Source: Legionella impletisoli
Lineage (GTDB): Bacteria; Pseudomonadota; Gammaproteobacteria; Legionellales; Legionellaceae
Assembly: GCF_900639875.1 (NCBI RefSeq)
Contig: NZ_CAAAIA010000001.1
Location: forward strand, 186,001-250,000
Direction: 5' to 3'
Length of the DNA: 64,000 nt
Part shown: in pieces, positions 46,253 through 56,529 of the stretch
How positions within the stretch are numbered: position 1 is the first letter of the stretch
How the letters are laid out: every line of letters starts with the position of its first letter
Notes under the pieces: model-generated
What the model was told of the DNA's origin: nothing
Databases searched by the model: none
The model's input: only the letters and a program-made list of their open reading frames with translations
Position numbers and translations under genes: made by a program

Positions 46253-49200
46253 CTAGCTTAACTGGGCTTGGACCGTTGTTTGAGTTAAATCCAAGAGTTC
46301 TCGTGTCGCGACAAAAAACATGGTGTAGTTTAACGTCGAGCTCGAGCGTAAATTACCTAATACATGTCGCCATCGCTCAATTAATGCGGCATGTTTCTCA
46401 GACCAGCTGTTAAAACACTTAAAGAAGTCTTTTTTACACCCATCGAGCTGAATAATTCCATAGGTTAATTGCCGTTGCTGCCAATCTAAGTCATCACGAA
46501 GTGCTTCTCTGGATAACGCCTCCCAATGATTGTCTGTAGGATGAATTATAACTTGTGTTCTAATCCAAGCTAACTCAAGATATTCGCCAATGTTAAAGTA
46601 GGTTTCAGCAACTTTAGGAATTTTAACGCCTAATTCATGAGCGATATCGATAATATCAAGTGCAGCAAACATGCCGCGCGTGATGGTTAGCTCATGAGCA
46701 AGCTCTTTACCGATCCCCATAGCTAAATATTCATTTAAATGATCGTCATATTTTGCACGATGGGTCGCACCGAATACCTCAGGCATCGATTGTTTAAGGG
46801 CCTGAACTCCTGGCGCACACAACTCAACCGTTTTACTGATATCCAGTTTTTTACGTTGGCTGCGTAAAAACCACCGTGTCATTCGCCGTAACAATCGAAC
46901 ATACATGAGCATAATATCAGCCTGCGTATTGGCTGGGATTTTATTTTCAAGGGTATCAATTCGCTTCCATACCGAATCCATATCCATCACCGCTCGGGCA
47001 ATCATGAATGCTCGAACAATAGCGGAAATGGGGGCGCCCGTCTCATCTTGCATGCGAAACACAAAGGTAAAACCCATTTCATTGATGATGGTATTACTCA
47101 AACTTGTAGCAATGATTTCGCGTTTTAGAGGATGTGATTGCATTTGCTCGCTAAATCGCTCACGTAAAGGAATTGGAAATGAACGAATTAATGAAAAATT
47201 TAAAAAGCTATCTTCTGGCACATCCGAGGCCAAAATAGCTTCCTTCAAAATAATTTTACTGTAACAGAACAAAACAGCCATGCCAGGACTGCTCAATCCT
47301 CTTCCGGCTTGCTTTCGTTCCATTAATACTTTTTCTTCCGGTAAAAACTCAAGGCTCCTATCGATTTTACCCGTTCGCTCTAATTCATTAATGTAACGGG
47401 AATGCAATTCAACTGAACGAGCTGCCTGTGCTTCCATCATACTTAAAGCACGAGTTTGTGCGTTGTTCTCACGCAACACCAAACGAGATACTTCATCCGT
47501 CATTTCGACCAGTAATTCGTTTCGTTGTTTTTCGGTTAAATCTCCCCCTCGAACAATCATATCCAGCAAAATTTTGATATTCACTTCTTTGTCAGAGCAG
47601 CTAACACCGCCTGAATTATCAATGAAATCCGTGTAGATTAATCCGCCGTTTAGTGAATATTCCACACGCGCTAATTGCGTAAGGCCAAGGTTTCCGCCTT
47701 CACCGACCACTCTACAGTTTAACTGCTTTGCGTTGATTCGAATGCCATCATTTGTTCTATCACCTACTTCCTGATTGGTTTCGGATCTTGCTTTAACAAA
47801 TGTCCCAATCCCTGCACTCCATAATAAATCCACCTTTGCTTGCAAGATCATGCGGATCAATTCATTTGGTTCTACTGATGTTTGTTTAATACCCAATAAG
47901 TCTCTGATTTCTTTGGTAAGCGTTATAGACTTTGCCGAGCGATTAAATACACCACCACCTTTCGAGATTAATTTTTTATCATAATCAGCCCATGTAGAAC
48001 GAGACAACTTAAATAAACGCTCACGTTCTTTATAACTGGTTTTAGGATCCGGGTTGGGATCGATGAAAATATGCATATGGTTAAAGGCTGCAACTAACTT
48101 AATATGTTTAGACAGCAACATACCATTTCCAAATACATCGCCCGCCATATCCCCAATACCAACTACAGTAAAATCGGTAGTTTGCACATCAATGCCAATT
48201 TCATAAAAATGGCGCTTAACCGATTCCCAAGCCCCTTTAGCGGTGATCCCCATTTTTTTATGGTCATATCCAATTGAGCCACCGGATGCAAACGCATCAC
48301 CAAGCCAAAAGCCGTAACGTTGAGATAGTTCATTAGCAATATCTGAAAACGTGGCTGTGCCTTTATCCGCTGCTACCACTAGATAGGGATCATCTTCATC
48401 ATAACAAACTACATTATCTGGTTTTACAATCTTTTTATTTTTATAGTTATCGGTAATATCGAGAAGCCCGCGAATAAACAACCGATAACAATTAATTCCT
48501 TCTTCTTGAATTTCTTCTCGTGTACCGTTTAACGGAAGTTGCTTCGCAACAAACCCACCCTTAGCGCCACTAGGTACAATAACGGCATTTTTTACTTGTT
48601 GGGCTTTCATAAGCCCTAAAATTTCAGTTCGGAAATCTTCTTTACGATCCGACCATCGAATTCCTCCACGCGCAACGCGGCCACATCTTAAATGAACGCC
48701 TTCAAGTCTTGGCGAATAGACAAATATTTCAAACATGGGATGTGGTCGGGGAACCCCAGCAATGGTTTTACTGTTTAGTTTGATTGAAATATATGATTTT
48801 GGCTTGCCATCCTCATCAACCTGGTAAAAATTAGTTCGTAAGGTTGAAGTAATAGCTTGCACGTATTGACGAATAATTTTATCTTCATCAAGATTTTCAA
48901 CCGAATCCAAGTCCGTTAATATTTCAGCAACTAAGGCATGAATCTGCTTTTCACGATTTTCAATTTCCTTTGGTGAGAAGTGTAATTCAAAAAGATTGAT
49001 TAATTTTTTTGCCAACGATGCGTTATTATTTAATGCTGAAATAATATAATCCTGGCTGAAAGTAATTCCAATCTGTTTAAAATATTTAGCATAGGTTCGA
49101 AGCACAGAAACTTGGCGCCAATCTAAACTTGCACCAAGTACCAATTGGTTAAATCCATCATTTTCGGCATCATTAAACCAAATATGAGTGAAGGCTTTCT

Positions 49201-51115
49201 GAAACAAATCTCGAATTTCATCAAAATCAAATGCGGAGCCATTGGTATATTGTAAAATAAAGTCATTGATCCAGGTTACTTTTCCTTTACCAAACTTAAG
49301 TGCATAAGGCCGCTCGGTAATCGCTCTCAATCCAAGGTTTTCAATAATAGGAAGCACATCAGAAATAGCGATCGTCGTATCATGCTGATACATTTTTAAA
49401 CGAAAAGTATCCGTTGAGTTATCCAACGGTCTGTAAAAATTCATCCCAAGTATATTTTCAGCAGATAATTGTTCGATATGCTTAATGTCAAAAACTGCCG
49501 TTCTAGGAGCAAAATTGGTTTTATATACCGCTGGAAAAGCGTTTTTATAGGTTGAAAAAATCTGATTTGCCTTTTCTTCTCCGAATGCATCTTTTAGATT
49601 TTGATGAAGATCATCGGTCCAGGAGCGGCCAATCTCGATGAGTTGTTTTTCAACCTCTTTAAAATCAATATCCGGTGTTTCTTTTGGATCAATCCGGATA
49701 ATAAAGTGAATTCGAGCTAAAACTGACTCAGAAAAACGCGTTGAAAAAGTAACTTCTTTCGCATGAAAGGCTTCACTGAGTACTTCTTGCATTTCCTGTC
49801 GTAATTCAGTATTAAATCGATCGCGTGGTACATACACTAAACAGGAAATAAAACGACGATATACATCCGTACGTGCAAACATCCGAATTCGACGCCGTTC
49901 TTGCATATGAAATATACCCATTCCAATTTCAAGAAGCTCATCCTCAGATGCTTGGATCAAGTCATCGCGCGGCAACGTTTCAAGGATGTTTAATAACACT
50001 TTGCCTGCATGACTTCGTGGATGAAGTTTTGAGTTTTTCATAATTTGCGCAACTTTATGGCGCAAAAAGGGAATATGTTTGGGATTAGTATTGTAAGCAG
50101 CTGAAGTATACAAGCCGATGATTCTTCGCTCACCAATTACTTTGCCCTTTTTATCAAAACGCTTAACGCCAATGTAGTCGGTGTAAGCATCACGATGTAC
50201 GCTCGATAAGGTATTGGTTTTAGACATCACTAAAATACGTGACGACAAAGTTAATTCCCTAGCTTCTGGCGTCATTGCGGAAATGCTTCGAACGGATGAT
50301 TTGCTTAGTCCTTGGCTTAATACACCTAAACCCGTATCTGGAATGGCTTGTAAAATTGTTTCTTTGCCTTTTTGCACGATTTCATAATCGCGAATTCCAA
50401 GAAATGTAAAATGATGGTCTTCAATCCAATTAAGAAACGCCTTCGTTTCTTCAACTTCTGCGAGGTCAAGCGATTTTGGGGCGTGCTCTAAATCATGAAT
50501 AATATCTCGAACACGCTCCCGCATAGCCATCCAATCTTCAACGGCCAGGCGATTATCCTCTAAAACACGTTCTAAATGCTTATAGAGTTCATCTAGGACT
50601 TGAGGATCGGTTTGTCTATCAATCTCCATATAAATTAAAGCGGTGTCTTCAATAGATTTTCTGGCGCGTTTACTGCTAGAAGAGGAAATGGATGTGATTT
50701 CGTTTTGATTATTACGCTCAATGTGCAAACCGCCCAAATGAATAATTAAATGGGAAGATAAACCCATGCGGTTTACGGCCATTCGAATGGAGTCAACTAA
50801 AAACGGCATATCATCAGAAATAATTTCAATTACCGTATGTGTCGTTTGCCAGCCATGGCGTTCAAATTCAGGGTTATAAATCCGTATTTTAATTTCTTCA
50901 GGCTCTCGACTTTGAAGAAGATGCCAATAATTAATCGCTGCACCATAAAGATCATCCGTAGACCATTCCTGCAAATCATCTAAAGCAACCGTACCAAAAA
51001 ATTCCAGAAAAAACTCAGAGCAAAGTTTTGCTTGCTGCGCATTCAATTTTGATTTAATTTTTTTAACGACTACGTTTAAAATCTGATCTTTACCCTCTTC
51101 AAATTTGTATGACAT
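46253..51115 (-). CDS. gdhB: Large NAD-specific glutamate dehydrogenase
   Basis: Oxidative deamination of glutamate to 2-oxoglutarate with NAD, the 180-kDa type. The 1620 residues are of standard length. N-terminal ACT-like regulatory segments (about 1-600) precede the catalytic domain (about 720-1200) with GGIRWSDRKEDFRTEILGLM, PSGAKGGFVAKQLP (substrate Lys) and VGIGDMAGDVFGNGML, and a long helical C-terminal part. It fits an amino-acid-burning lifestyle. The gene stands alone between cybB and an L,D-transpeptidase gene. Confidence 0.97.
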   Translation of the reverse strand: MSYKFEEGKDQILNVVVKKIKSKLNAQQAKLCSEFFLEFFGTVALDDLQEWSTDDLYGAAINYWHLLQSREPEEIKIRIYNPEFERHGWQTTHTVIEIISDDMPFLVDSIRMAVNRMGLSSHLIIHLGGLHIERNNQNEITSISSSSSKRARKSIEDTALIYMEIDRQTDPQVLDELYKHLERVLEDNRLAVEDWMAMRERVRDIIHDLEHAPKSLDLAEVEETKAFLNWIEDHHFTFLGIRDYEIVQKGKETILQAIPDTGLGVLSQGLSKSSVRSISAMTPEARELTLSSRILVMSKTNTLSSVHRDAYTDYIGVKRFDKKGKVIGERRIIGLYTSAAYNTNPKHIPFLRHKVAQIMKNSKLHPRSHAGKVLLNILETLPRDDLIQASEDELLEIGMGIFHMQERRRIRMFARTDVYRRFISCLVYVPRDRFNTELRQEMQEVLSEAFHAKEVTFSTRFSESVLARIHFIIRIDPKETPDIDFKEVEKQLIEIGRSWTDDLHQNLKDAFGEEKANQIFSTYKNAFPAVYKTNFAPRTAVFDIKHIEQLSAENILGMNFYRPLDNSTDTFRLKMYQHDTTIAISDVLPIIENLGLRAITERPYALKFGKGKVTWINDFILQYTNGSAFDFDEIRDLFQKAFTHIWFNDAENDGFNQLVLGASLDWRQVSVLRTYAKYFKQIGITFSQDYIISALNNNASLAKKLINLFELHFSPKEIENREKQIHALVAEILTDLDSVENLDEDKIIRQYVQAITSTLRTNFYQVDEDGKPKSYISIKLNSKTIAGVPRPHPMFEIFVYSPRLEGVHLRCGRVARGGIRWSDRKEDFRTEILGLMKAQQVKNAVIVPSGAKGGFVAKQLPLNGTREEIQEEGINCYRLFIRGLLDITDNYKNKKIVKPDNVVCYDEDDPYLVVAADKGTATFSDIANELSQRYGFWLGDAFASGGSIGYDHKKMGITAKGAWESVKRHFYEIGIDVQTTDFTVVGIGDMAGDVFGNGMLLSKHIKLVAAFNHMHIFIDPNPDPKTSYKERERLFKLSRSTWADYDKKLISKGGGVFNRSAKSITLTKEIRDLLGIKQTSVEPNELIRMILQAKVDLLWSAGIGTFVKARSETNQEVGDRTNDGIRINAKQLNCRVVGEGGNLGLTQLARVEYSLNGGLIYTDFIDNSGGVSCSDKEVNIKILLDMIVRGGDLTEKQRNELLVEMTDEVSRLVLRENNAQTRALSMMEAQAARSVELHSRYINELERTGKIDRSLEFLPEEKVLMERKQAGRGLSSPGMAVLFCYSKIILKEAILASDVPEDSFLNFSLIRSFPIPLRERFSEQMQSHPLKREIIATSLSNTIINEMGFTFVFRMQDETGAPISAIVRAFMIARAVMDMDSVWKRIDTLENKIPANTQADIMLMYVRLLRRMTRWFLRSQRKKLDISKTVELCAPGVQALKQSMPEVFGATHRAKYDDHLNEYLAMGIGKELAHELTITRGMFAALDIIDIAHELGVKIPKVAETYFNIGEYLELAWIRTQVIIHPTDNHWEALSREALRDDLDWQQRQLTYGIIQLDGCKKDFFKCFNSWSEKHAALIERWRHVLGNLRSSSTLNYTMFFVATRELLDLTQTTVQAQLS

Positions 51116-51227
51116 TCAAAAACCCCATTAGGCATTGATAAAATAATAATTAATTGATGCGAATTATATACCCATCGTACATAAATTTCATCATGAAGCG
51201 GTGCTAATTGTAATTGATGTGAGTGGT

Positions 51228-51713
51228 TTACTCGATGTAGACCCTGGCATCCATCTTTATCCAGCTTGCTAGCTGAATAATATCTTTATTTTTCATGCGG
51301 ATGCATCCTTTTGATCCTGGCTTACCTAGCTTGGTTGAGTCTGGTGTGCCATGCATATAAATATAACGTTCTAAGCTATCAACCTCGCCGCCTTTATTTC
51401 GCCCTGGCTCCAAACCATCCAATTGAATAATTCTCGTTAAAATCCAATCTCTATTGGGATGCGCTAAAGATAATTCAGGGCAGTAGATTTCTCCGGTCCA
51501 TTCCCGAGCGACAAAGACGCTATTTTCTGAATGTTCTAGTCCAATAATATTATGAACTCGATGCCAACCTCTTGGTGTGCAAAAACTATTCTTCTGCTCA
51601 CCCATACCATTTTTTCCAGTAGAGACTGAGTAGATTTTCCATAATTGATCGTCTGTATAACAGGTCATCGTTTGACTCTTCGAATTGACGATAATCAGCT
51701 GTTGGTTATTCAT
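51228..51713 (-). CDS. L,D-transpeptidase-like YkuD protein without signal peptide
   Basis: A 161-residue ErfK/YbiS/YkuD-domain protein. The catalytic motif is complete: YIYMHGTPDSTKLGKPGSKGCIRM with His and Cys (Cys about residue 141). The N-terminus MNNQQLIIVNSKSQTMTCY enters the fold directly and has no signal peptide, lipobox or membrane helix, unlike periplasmic enzymes. It begins 4 nt after the aldehyde dehydrogenase stop, so the two are co-transcribed. Either a signal is lacking because it works in the cytoplasm or export uses another route. Confidence 0.85.
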   Translation of the reverse strand: MNNQQLIIVNSKSQTMTCYTDDQLWKIYSVSTGKNGMGEQKNSFCTPRGWHRVHNIIGLEHSENSVFVAREWTGEIYCPELSLAHPNRDWILTRIIQLDGLEPGRNKGGEVDSLERYIYMHGTPDSTKLGKPGSKGCIRMKNKDIIQLASWIKMDARVYIE

Positions 51714-51717
51714 AAAA

Positions 51718-53088
51718 TTACTTGATGCTCACTGTTTTAACATTGACAAATTCCAATATACCCTCTTTTGATAATTCACGTCCAAACCCTGAATGGTTTA
51801 TTCCTCCAAAAGGGACTCGTGGATCGGAGGCCACATAAGCATTCACGAAGCAGCTGCCAACATGAATATCGTAGGTCGCGATTTTTTCACCGCGTAGAAG
51901 ATCGCGGGTAAATACCGCAGCTCCCAAGCCAAAACGACTTTGATTGGCTAATTGTATCGCATGCTGTTCGTTTTCAGCCACAATTATGGCAACAACCGGG
52001 CCAAATAATTCATCATCAAATGCAGGCATGCCTGGTTTTACGTTGGTTAAGACCGTAGGAGGATAATAAAACCCTTTTCGTTCAGGAATTTCGCCGCCAT
52101 AGAGAAGCTTTGCGCCTTTTTTTAGACTTTCTTGTACTTGCTCATGAAGCGTCTTGCGTAAATCTTCGCGTGCCATAGGGCCAAAGTTTGTATCAGGATC
52201 CAGGGGGTCACCCATAGAATACTGCTTCACTCGATCCATAATATTACTGGTTAGTTCATCGACAGAGTCTTCAACCACAATCGTTCGTTTTGCGGCAATG
52301 CAAACTTGGCCGGTATTATTCATCCGTGATGTGACAATGCAATCGGCTGCCAAATCTAAATCTGCATCGCTAAGCACTACGTAAGGATCATTGCCGCCTA
52401 ACTCTAAGACAACTTTTTTTAGATGCCCTGCTGCTTCGGCCCCTACCGTGCATCCCGCTTGTTCACTGCCTGTTAATGTCACACCTTTTATCTTATCTTC
52501 TGCCATGACATAAGCGGCTAATTCATTATCCAAGACAAAATGTTGAAATAGATGATCAGGAAAACCGGCCTCAAGAAATAATTCTGCAATTTTAATTCCC
52601 GTGCCCATACAAATCGGGGCATGTTTTAATATGGCGGCGTTTCCTGCCATAAGATTCGGTGCTGTAAAGCGAAATACCTGCCAGAATGGAAAATTCCATG
52701 GCATAATGGCAAAAATAACACCCAAAGGTTGGTAGCAAACTTTGGTTTTATGCATTTCAGTTTGGATGAGTCGAGGCTCAAGATAATGCCCCGCTTCCTC
52801 GGCAAAATGTTCACAAACCCAAGCACATTTTTCAATTTCCCCCTTTCCAGCAGAAATAGGCTTTCCCATTTCTATCGCCATTAACTTTGCTAATTCATCT
52901 TGTTTGTTCCTCAATAAATTAGCCATGGCAAGCATTCGTTCACGACGCTGTTCGAATGATGTCGTGCGCCAAGCTTTGAAGCTAATATCAGCGGCATCGA
53001 TGTAAGCTTTGATTTGATCTTTCGTATACGTGGTATAGGTTTGTGTGACTGCTTCCGTTGCGGGATTGATGGCCTGAAGTTGCATCAT
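51718..53088 (-). CDS. NAD-dependent succinate-semialdehyde dehydrogenase-like
   Basis: A 456-residue aldehyde dehydrogenase close in size to the Sad/GabD group, oxidising succinate semialdehyde or a similar aldehyde. Motifs: IMPWNFPFWQVFR, VTLTGSEQAG, the general base in VLELGGNDPYVV (about residue 230) and catalytic Cys in NTGQVCIAAKR (about 263). The C-terminal GGINHSGFGRELSKEGI is typical. With glutamate dehydrogenase nearby it suggests glutamate/GABA use, but the substrate is inferred. A ribosome site AGGAG precedes ATG. Confidence 0.88.
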   Translation of the reverse strand: MMQLQAINPATEAVTQTYTTYTKDQIKAYIDAADISFKAWRTTSFEQRRERMLAMANLLRNKQDELAKLMAIEMGKPISAGKGEIEKCAWVCEHFAEEAGHYLEPRLIQTEMHKTKVCYQPLGVIFAIMPWNFPFWQVFRFTAPNLMAGNAAILKHAPICMGTGIKIAELFLEAGFPDHLFQHFVLDNELAAYVMAEDKIKGVTLTGSEQAGCTVGAEAAGHLKKVVLELGGNDPYVVLSDADLDLAADCIVTSRMNNTGQVCIAAKRTIVVEDSVDELTSNIMDRVKQYSMGDPLDPDTNFGPMAREDLRKTLHEQVQESLKKGAKLLYGGEIPERKGFYYPPTVLTNVKPGMPAFDDELFGPVVAIIVAENEQHAIQLANQSRFGLGAAVFTRDLLRGEKIATYDIHVGSCFVNAYVASDPRVPFGGINHSGFGRELSKEGILEFVNVKTVSIK

Positions 53089-53270
53089 GAAACTCCTTTT
53101 GTTTTTATTAGTTTAGTTTAGACGACAAATTTGCATTTGGTCCAAATCTATTTGGTTTTTTACTTGGCCATCCAGTAAGGTGAATTTTCCACAACTCCAA
53201 ATTAATAAGCTTTAAGAGTGCCACCTAATGGTCTAGCTATGCATAAGCCACAAACATAGGAGCAGTTTAT

Positions 53271-56200
53271 TTAGGTTGCCATTGGACTATAAGTCTTAGT
53301 TGGTAAAAGATCCGGAATTAAAGCATCCTCAGCTGAAGTCGATTTTCTTTGATGAAAAAATGAGTGTACAGATGAGGATCGAACTAATTTAGATGTTTGG
53401 TTGACTCCTGTTCTAGCTGGTGGCAAAGAAATCGTTCTTTTTGGACCCTTAAATGGTACGTAAAACTTATCAGCTCTCTCCAGCTCTTCGACAAAGCCAT
53501 TAGGATAGGTTTTTTTTGCGAAAAATTTATATTTTCCATAATGTTCCATCAAACAATCTGCATTGCTGTCTTCCCAGGGTGTTCCAGATTTTAGTAATGA
53601 ATCATTATGATGAATAAAGAGTTTTTTTCCTGGTTTTATTGGTAATGCCATTTGTTCCATAACACTCAAACCACCACCTCGAATTACAACACAATCACTA
53701 CGGGTCATAATAGGTGCTATCTCTGCATCCGTTTGATTTCCTAAACAAATAATACGCTTACGAATGTCAGGCTGTTCCTTTTCATCAAAAGATAAAATAA
53801 TTTTCTCTAGCTCTTGACTAAGTGCTGCATTAAGCCCTCCAAAAACAAATATTCTATCATATCCCTTATTTAAAAGATGTTTCACATAATCTACGGAGGC
53901 AATTGCAGCTAATGATCCAATCATAATCGAAGCAACTTTGGCTTCAGATGGAATAGTTATTTTATCTTGATTTGGTATTAGTGCACCTTTATTGTCATAG
54001 ACTCTAATTTGCAAGGTACATTCTTTAGATGAATCCAAGTATTGAGCAAGGCTCGCATCTTTAAAACCAGACCTAACCATAGGATTTTGGTTTGGGGGTA
54101 AATTATTAATCGACTTAAATTGACTATCACCAAAATAACCTTTAATGATTGCTGGAGTTAAATTAACTGCATAAAGATGTAATTGACGACGCTGTTCCTC
54201 GTTAAAATTTACCAACTCATCCAAAAAATGACCACTTTCTAATGAAGGCAGATCAGTCATGTATTGATGAATAGAAACTTTTGGAAGAGTTCGCCCCTGA
54301 TTTTTTTCTACGGAAGGCAAGTAGTATTTATTGTAGTTAATTACTGCATCACACATCGCACGCAAAGAAAGAGCTTGTGTAGAAACAATCTCCGTATAGG
54401 GCTCCCCACGTTCAGCAGCTTCAATTAACATTTGCATAACCCGTACATAAGCAATTTCATAATTAGATTCTTCTTTTGAGCTTTTATGCTGTAAGAGAAT
54501 TTCTATATCTTTTGGGCTACTGGTTAAATGAAGCGCATTGTTAATTGCTGCAAATTGATATCCTGTGGGATATATATCTAGCAACATATCAATATAGGGT
54601 CTTTGCCTTGCCATATTATTTAAATTTGCATCACTTTCGTTTCTTTCAAGATTAGCAATTTCTCTCCAAAATACTTTTGACTCAGGTAAAGCAGGGTATC
54701 CAAATTTTCTAACAATATAACGTATTGCTGTTCCAATCACAGCTAAAGACATTAAGAAAAGACCTATTCTTATAAGAATATGTTGCAAATTGATTTTTGA
54801 ATTTCTATATAAATGAGCTTCATGAGAGGTAAGATGCAGATTATCTGGATGTTTACTTTTAAGATCGTCAATAATACCTAACGCCGCAGAAATGTGACCA
54901 GCTCCGCCACTGCATGCAATGACCAATGGCCGTTTTATGCTTGGATCATATGTATCACTCCCTTGATCTCTAAAACTATGTTGCATATGTTCATGCATCG
55001 TTAGCGGATGAAAGCGGCTATCTGATCGAACCAGGTATTTTCGGGGAAAGTGATGCGCCATTTTTTGGCGCAGTCTCTCAGGCAAGTTTTCAACTGAATC
55101 CTTTTTAAAATGATGACTAGATGGCTTATCTCCCAATATCATCAATTCTTCTGGAGACAAAACTTTCCCAGTCTTAAACTTCTTATTTACGGCAAGATGC
55201 TTTTCATCTACTAAAGATCCAAGGGAAGCGTTATGATCACTAATTACACCATCTGTTTCCTGTAGTGCAGCATTACGAACAATAGAATAATCTTTATAAG
55301 CTGCTGGTATTTTATCCCATGCACTTGCAGCATTCATATGCCAGCCAGATAACCATAAAATTGGCGCGATTAACACATAGATAATGGCCGCTGCGAAATA
55401 GCGAAGATATGTTAGCGGATTCCAATAACTACTATGTGGAGGAGGTAAGATAAAACCAACAACAAATTTTAGGATTGAGCGAAAAGATCGTTCGTTATAT
55501 AGTTTTACTTTTATCCCCATCTCATGAAGTCTTGCTGCGGCAAGTGTTGCAACTGCCCCACCTACACACATACCTTCAAGCCCAATATTTTCAGGGTTGA
55601 CACCCAAGTCTAATAAACGTTTAACTTGAGCAATAATGTCGTTAATCATGTTATCTTGGGTCCATACCATCCCTTTGCTATAGTCAACCCCCCTGTAATT
55701 AAAACCAATAACCGTCGCCTTGATTTGATTAGCTGAAAGATTCATATCTTTTAACCAATCAATATAATTTTGATCACGAGCTAAACAAGTAATTACATAT
55801 TTTCTTGTATCATATTTTTTTTCTTTTTCCCCAGCTCCTATTACTTCGACTGAATCAAGTACAGCACCATCTGGAGTTTGTAGGCTATAAAATGTAAAAT
55901 TTTCAGCGCGAGGAAGGGTAATGGACATATCACCATATTTTCTTGTAAGCTCCGTATAAAAATATGCGCGAGCTTTAGGAGTAAAAAATTCAAGTCCTTT
56001 AAAATGAATTTTTTCCCATGCAAATTGCCTTGTGTTGCCTTCAGCGATCTCAAAAGTACCACTAACCAAACTATCAATCTTGCTTAGCATTTCATCAACA
56101 TGAGCTTTATCTTCAGAACGATCTATATCAATGGAAGGTTTTCTCAAAGAGCTAGAGAATGCAAGAGGCATTACCGTGTTACTAAATTTTAATAAAAAAT

Positions 56201-56465
56201 CACGAAACCACTTATGAGTACTATGATTTATTAAATTTACTACGACGATATCATCGGCTTGATCTTCAGACGTTTTTATTAAATGGAATTCTTTTTGTCG
56301 TTTGATTCCGTCAGGGTTTAGAATAATGCTGGATAAATTACGAGATATAAGAAAAGATGCAAACCACCTCAATGCCAAAAATGGTATTAATAAATAAGAA
56401 AGCATTCGCTGTCTAATAGTTATCGCTTCTTTATCTAAGATATAATAATCGTCTTGTCTTCTCAT
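53271..56465 (-). CDS. SdbA/SidB-like effector: hydrolase-like plus glycosyltransferase-like domains
   Basis: A 1064-residue protein. Residues about 100-370 look like the alpha/beta-hydrolase-like domain of Legionella SidB/SdbA effectors: NYRGVDYSKGMVW, VKRLLDLGVNPENIGLEG, then the nucleophile elbow GMCVGGAVATLAAARL, where Cys300 replaces the usual Ser. Membrane helices follow (about 360-385). Residues about 505-970 resemble GT-B enzymes of the MurG/MGDG synthase type, with ACSGGAGHISAALGIIDDL (about 515-533) and CVVIRGGGLSVMEQMALP (about 922-939). The C-terminal 40 residues are Ser/Thr-rich (TSKLVRSSSVHSFF), like a Dot/Icm signal. A PmrA-type box and TATAAT precede it. The SdbA family call is from motifs recalled; the GT assignment is weaker. 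Confidence 0.8.
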   Translation of the reverse strand: MRRQDDYYILDKEAITIRQRMLSYLLIPFLALRWFASFLISRNLSSIILNPDGIKRQKEFHLIKTSEDQADDIVVVNLINHSTHKWFRDFLLKFSNTVMPLAFSSSLRKPSIDIDRSEDKAHVDEMLSKIDSLVSGTFEIAEGNTRQFAWEKIHFKGLEFFTPKARAYFYTELTRKYGDMSITLPRAENFTFYSLQTPDGAVLDSVEVIGAGEKEKKYDTRKYVITCLARDQNYIDWLKDMNLSANQIKATVIGFNYRGVDYSKGMVWTQDNMINDIIAQVKRLLDLGVNPENIGLEGMCVGGAVATLAAARLHEMGIKVKLYNERSFRSILKFVVGFILPPPHSSYWNPLTYLRYFAAAIIYVLIAPILWLSGWHMNAASAWDKIPAAYKDYSIVRNAALQETDGVISDHNASLGSLVDEKHLAVNKKFKTGKVLSPEELMILGDKPSSHHFKKDSVENLPERLRQKMAHHFPRKYLVRSDSRFHPLTMHEHMQHSFRDQGSDTYDPSIKRPLVIACSGGAGHISAALGIIDDLKSKHPDNLHLTSHEAHLYRNSKINLQHILIRIGLFLMSLAVIGTAIRYIVRKFGYPALPESKVFWREIANLERNESDANLNNMARQRPYIDMLLDIYPTGYQFAAINNALHLTSSPKDIEILLQHKSSKEESNYEIAYVRVMQMLIEAAERGEPYTEIVSTQALSLRAMCDAVINYNKYYLPSVEKNQGRTLPKVSIHQYMTDLPSLESGHFLDELVNFNEEQRRQLHLYAVNLTPAIIKGYFGDSQFKSINNLPPNQNPMVRSGFKDASLAQYLDSSKECTLQIRVYDNKGALIPNQDKITIPSEAKVASIMIGSLAAIASVDYVKHLLNKGYDRIFVFGGLNAALSQELEKIILSFDEKEQPDIRKRIICLGNQTDAEIAPIMTRSDCVVIRGGGLSVMEQMALPIKPGKKLFIHHNDSLLKSGTPWEDSNADCLMEHYGKYKFFAKKTYPNGFVEELERADKFYVPFKGPKRTISLPPARTGVNQTSKLVRSSSVHSFFHQRKSTSAEDALIPDLLPTKTYSPMAT

Positions 56466-56496
56466 GTTTATCTTAAGACTTGTAGAATGTAGAAAA

Positions 56497-56529
56497 ATTA
56501 TACTTTCTTAATATTAAGGAAATATTAAT
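56497..56529 (-). promoter_or_regulatory. PmrA-type box with -10 element upstream of the sdbA-like gene
   Basis: On the minus strand the two direct nonamers ATTAATATT (56529-56521) and CTTAATATT (56518-56510) are separated by 2 bp (TC). This equals the published Legionella PmrA consensus cTTAATatT-N2-cTTAATatT except for the first base. Seven bases further downstream is a perfect TATAAT (56502-56497), the right place for an activator-driven promoter. The start codon follows 32 nt after the -10. Confidence 0.8.

Noticed and set aside
46905..47264. 119-codon plus-strand frame
   Set aside because: Antisense shadow in the glutamate dehydrogenase gene.
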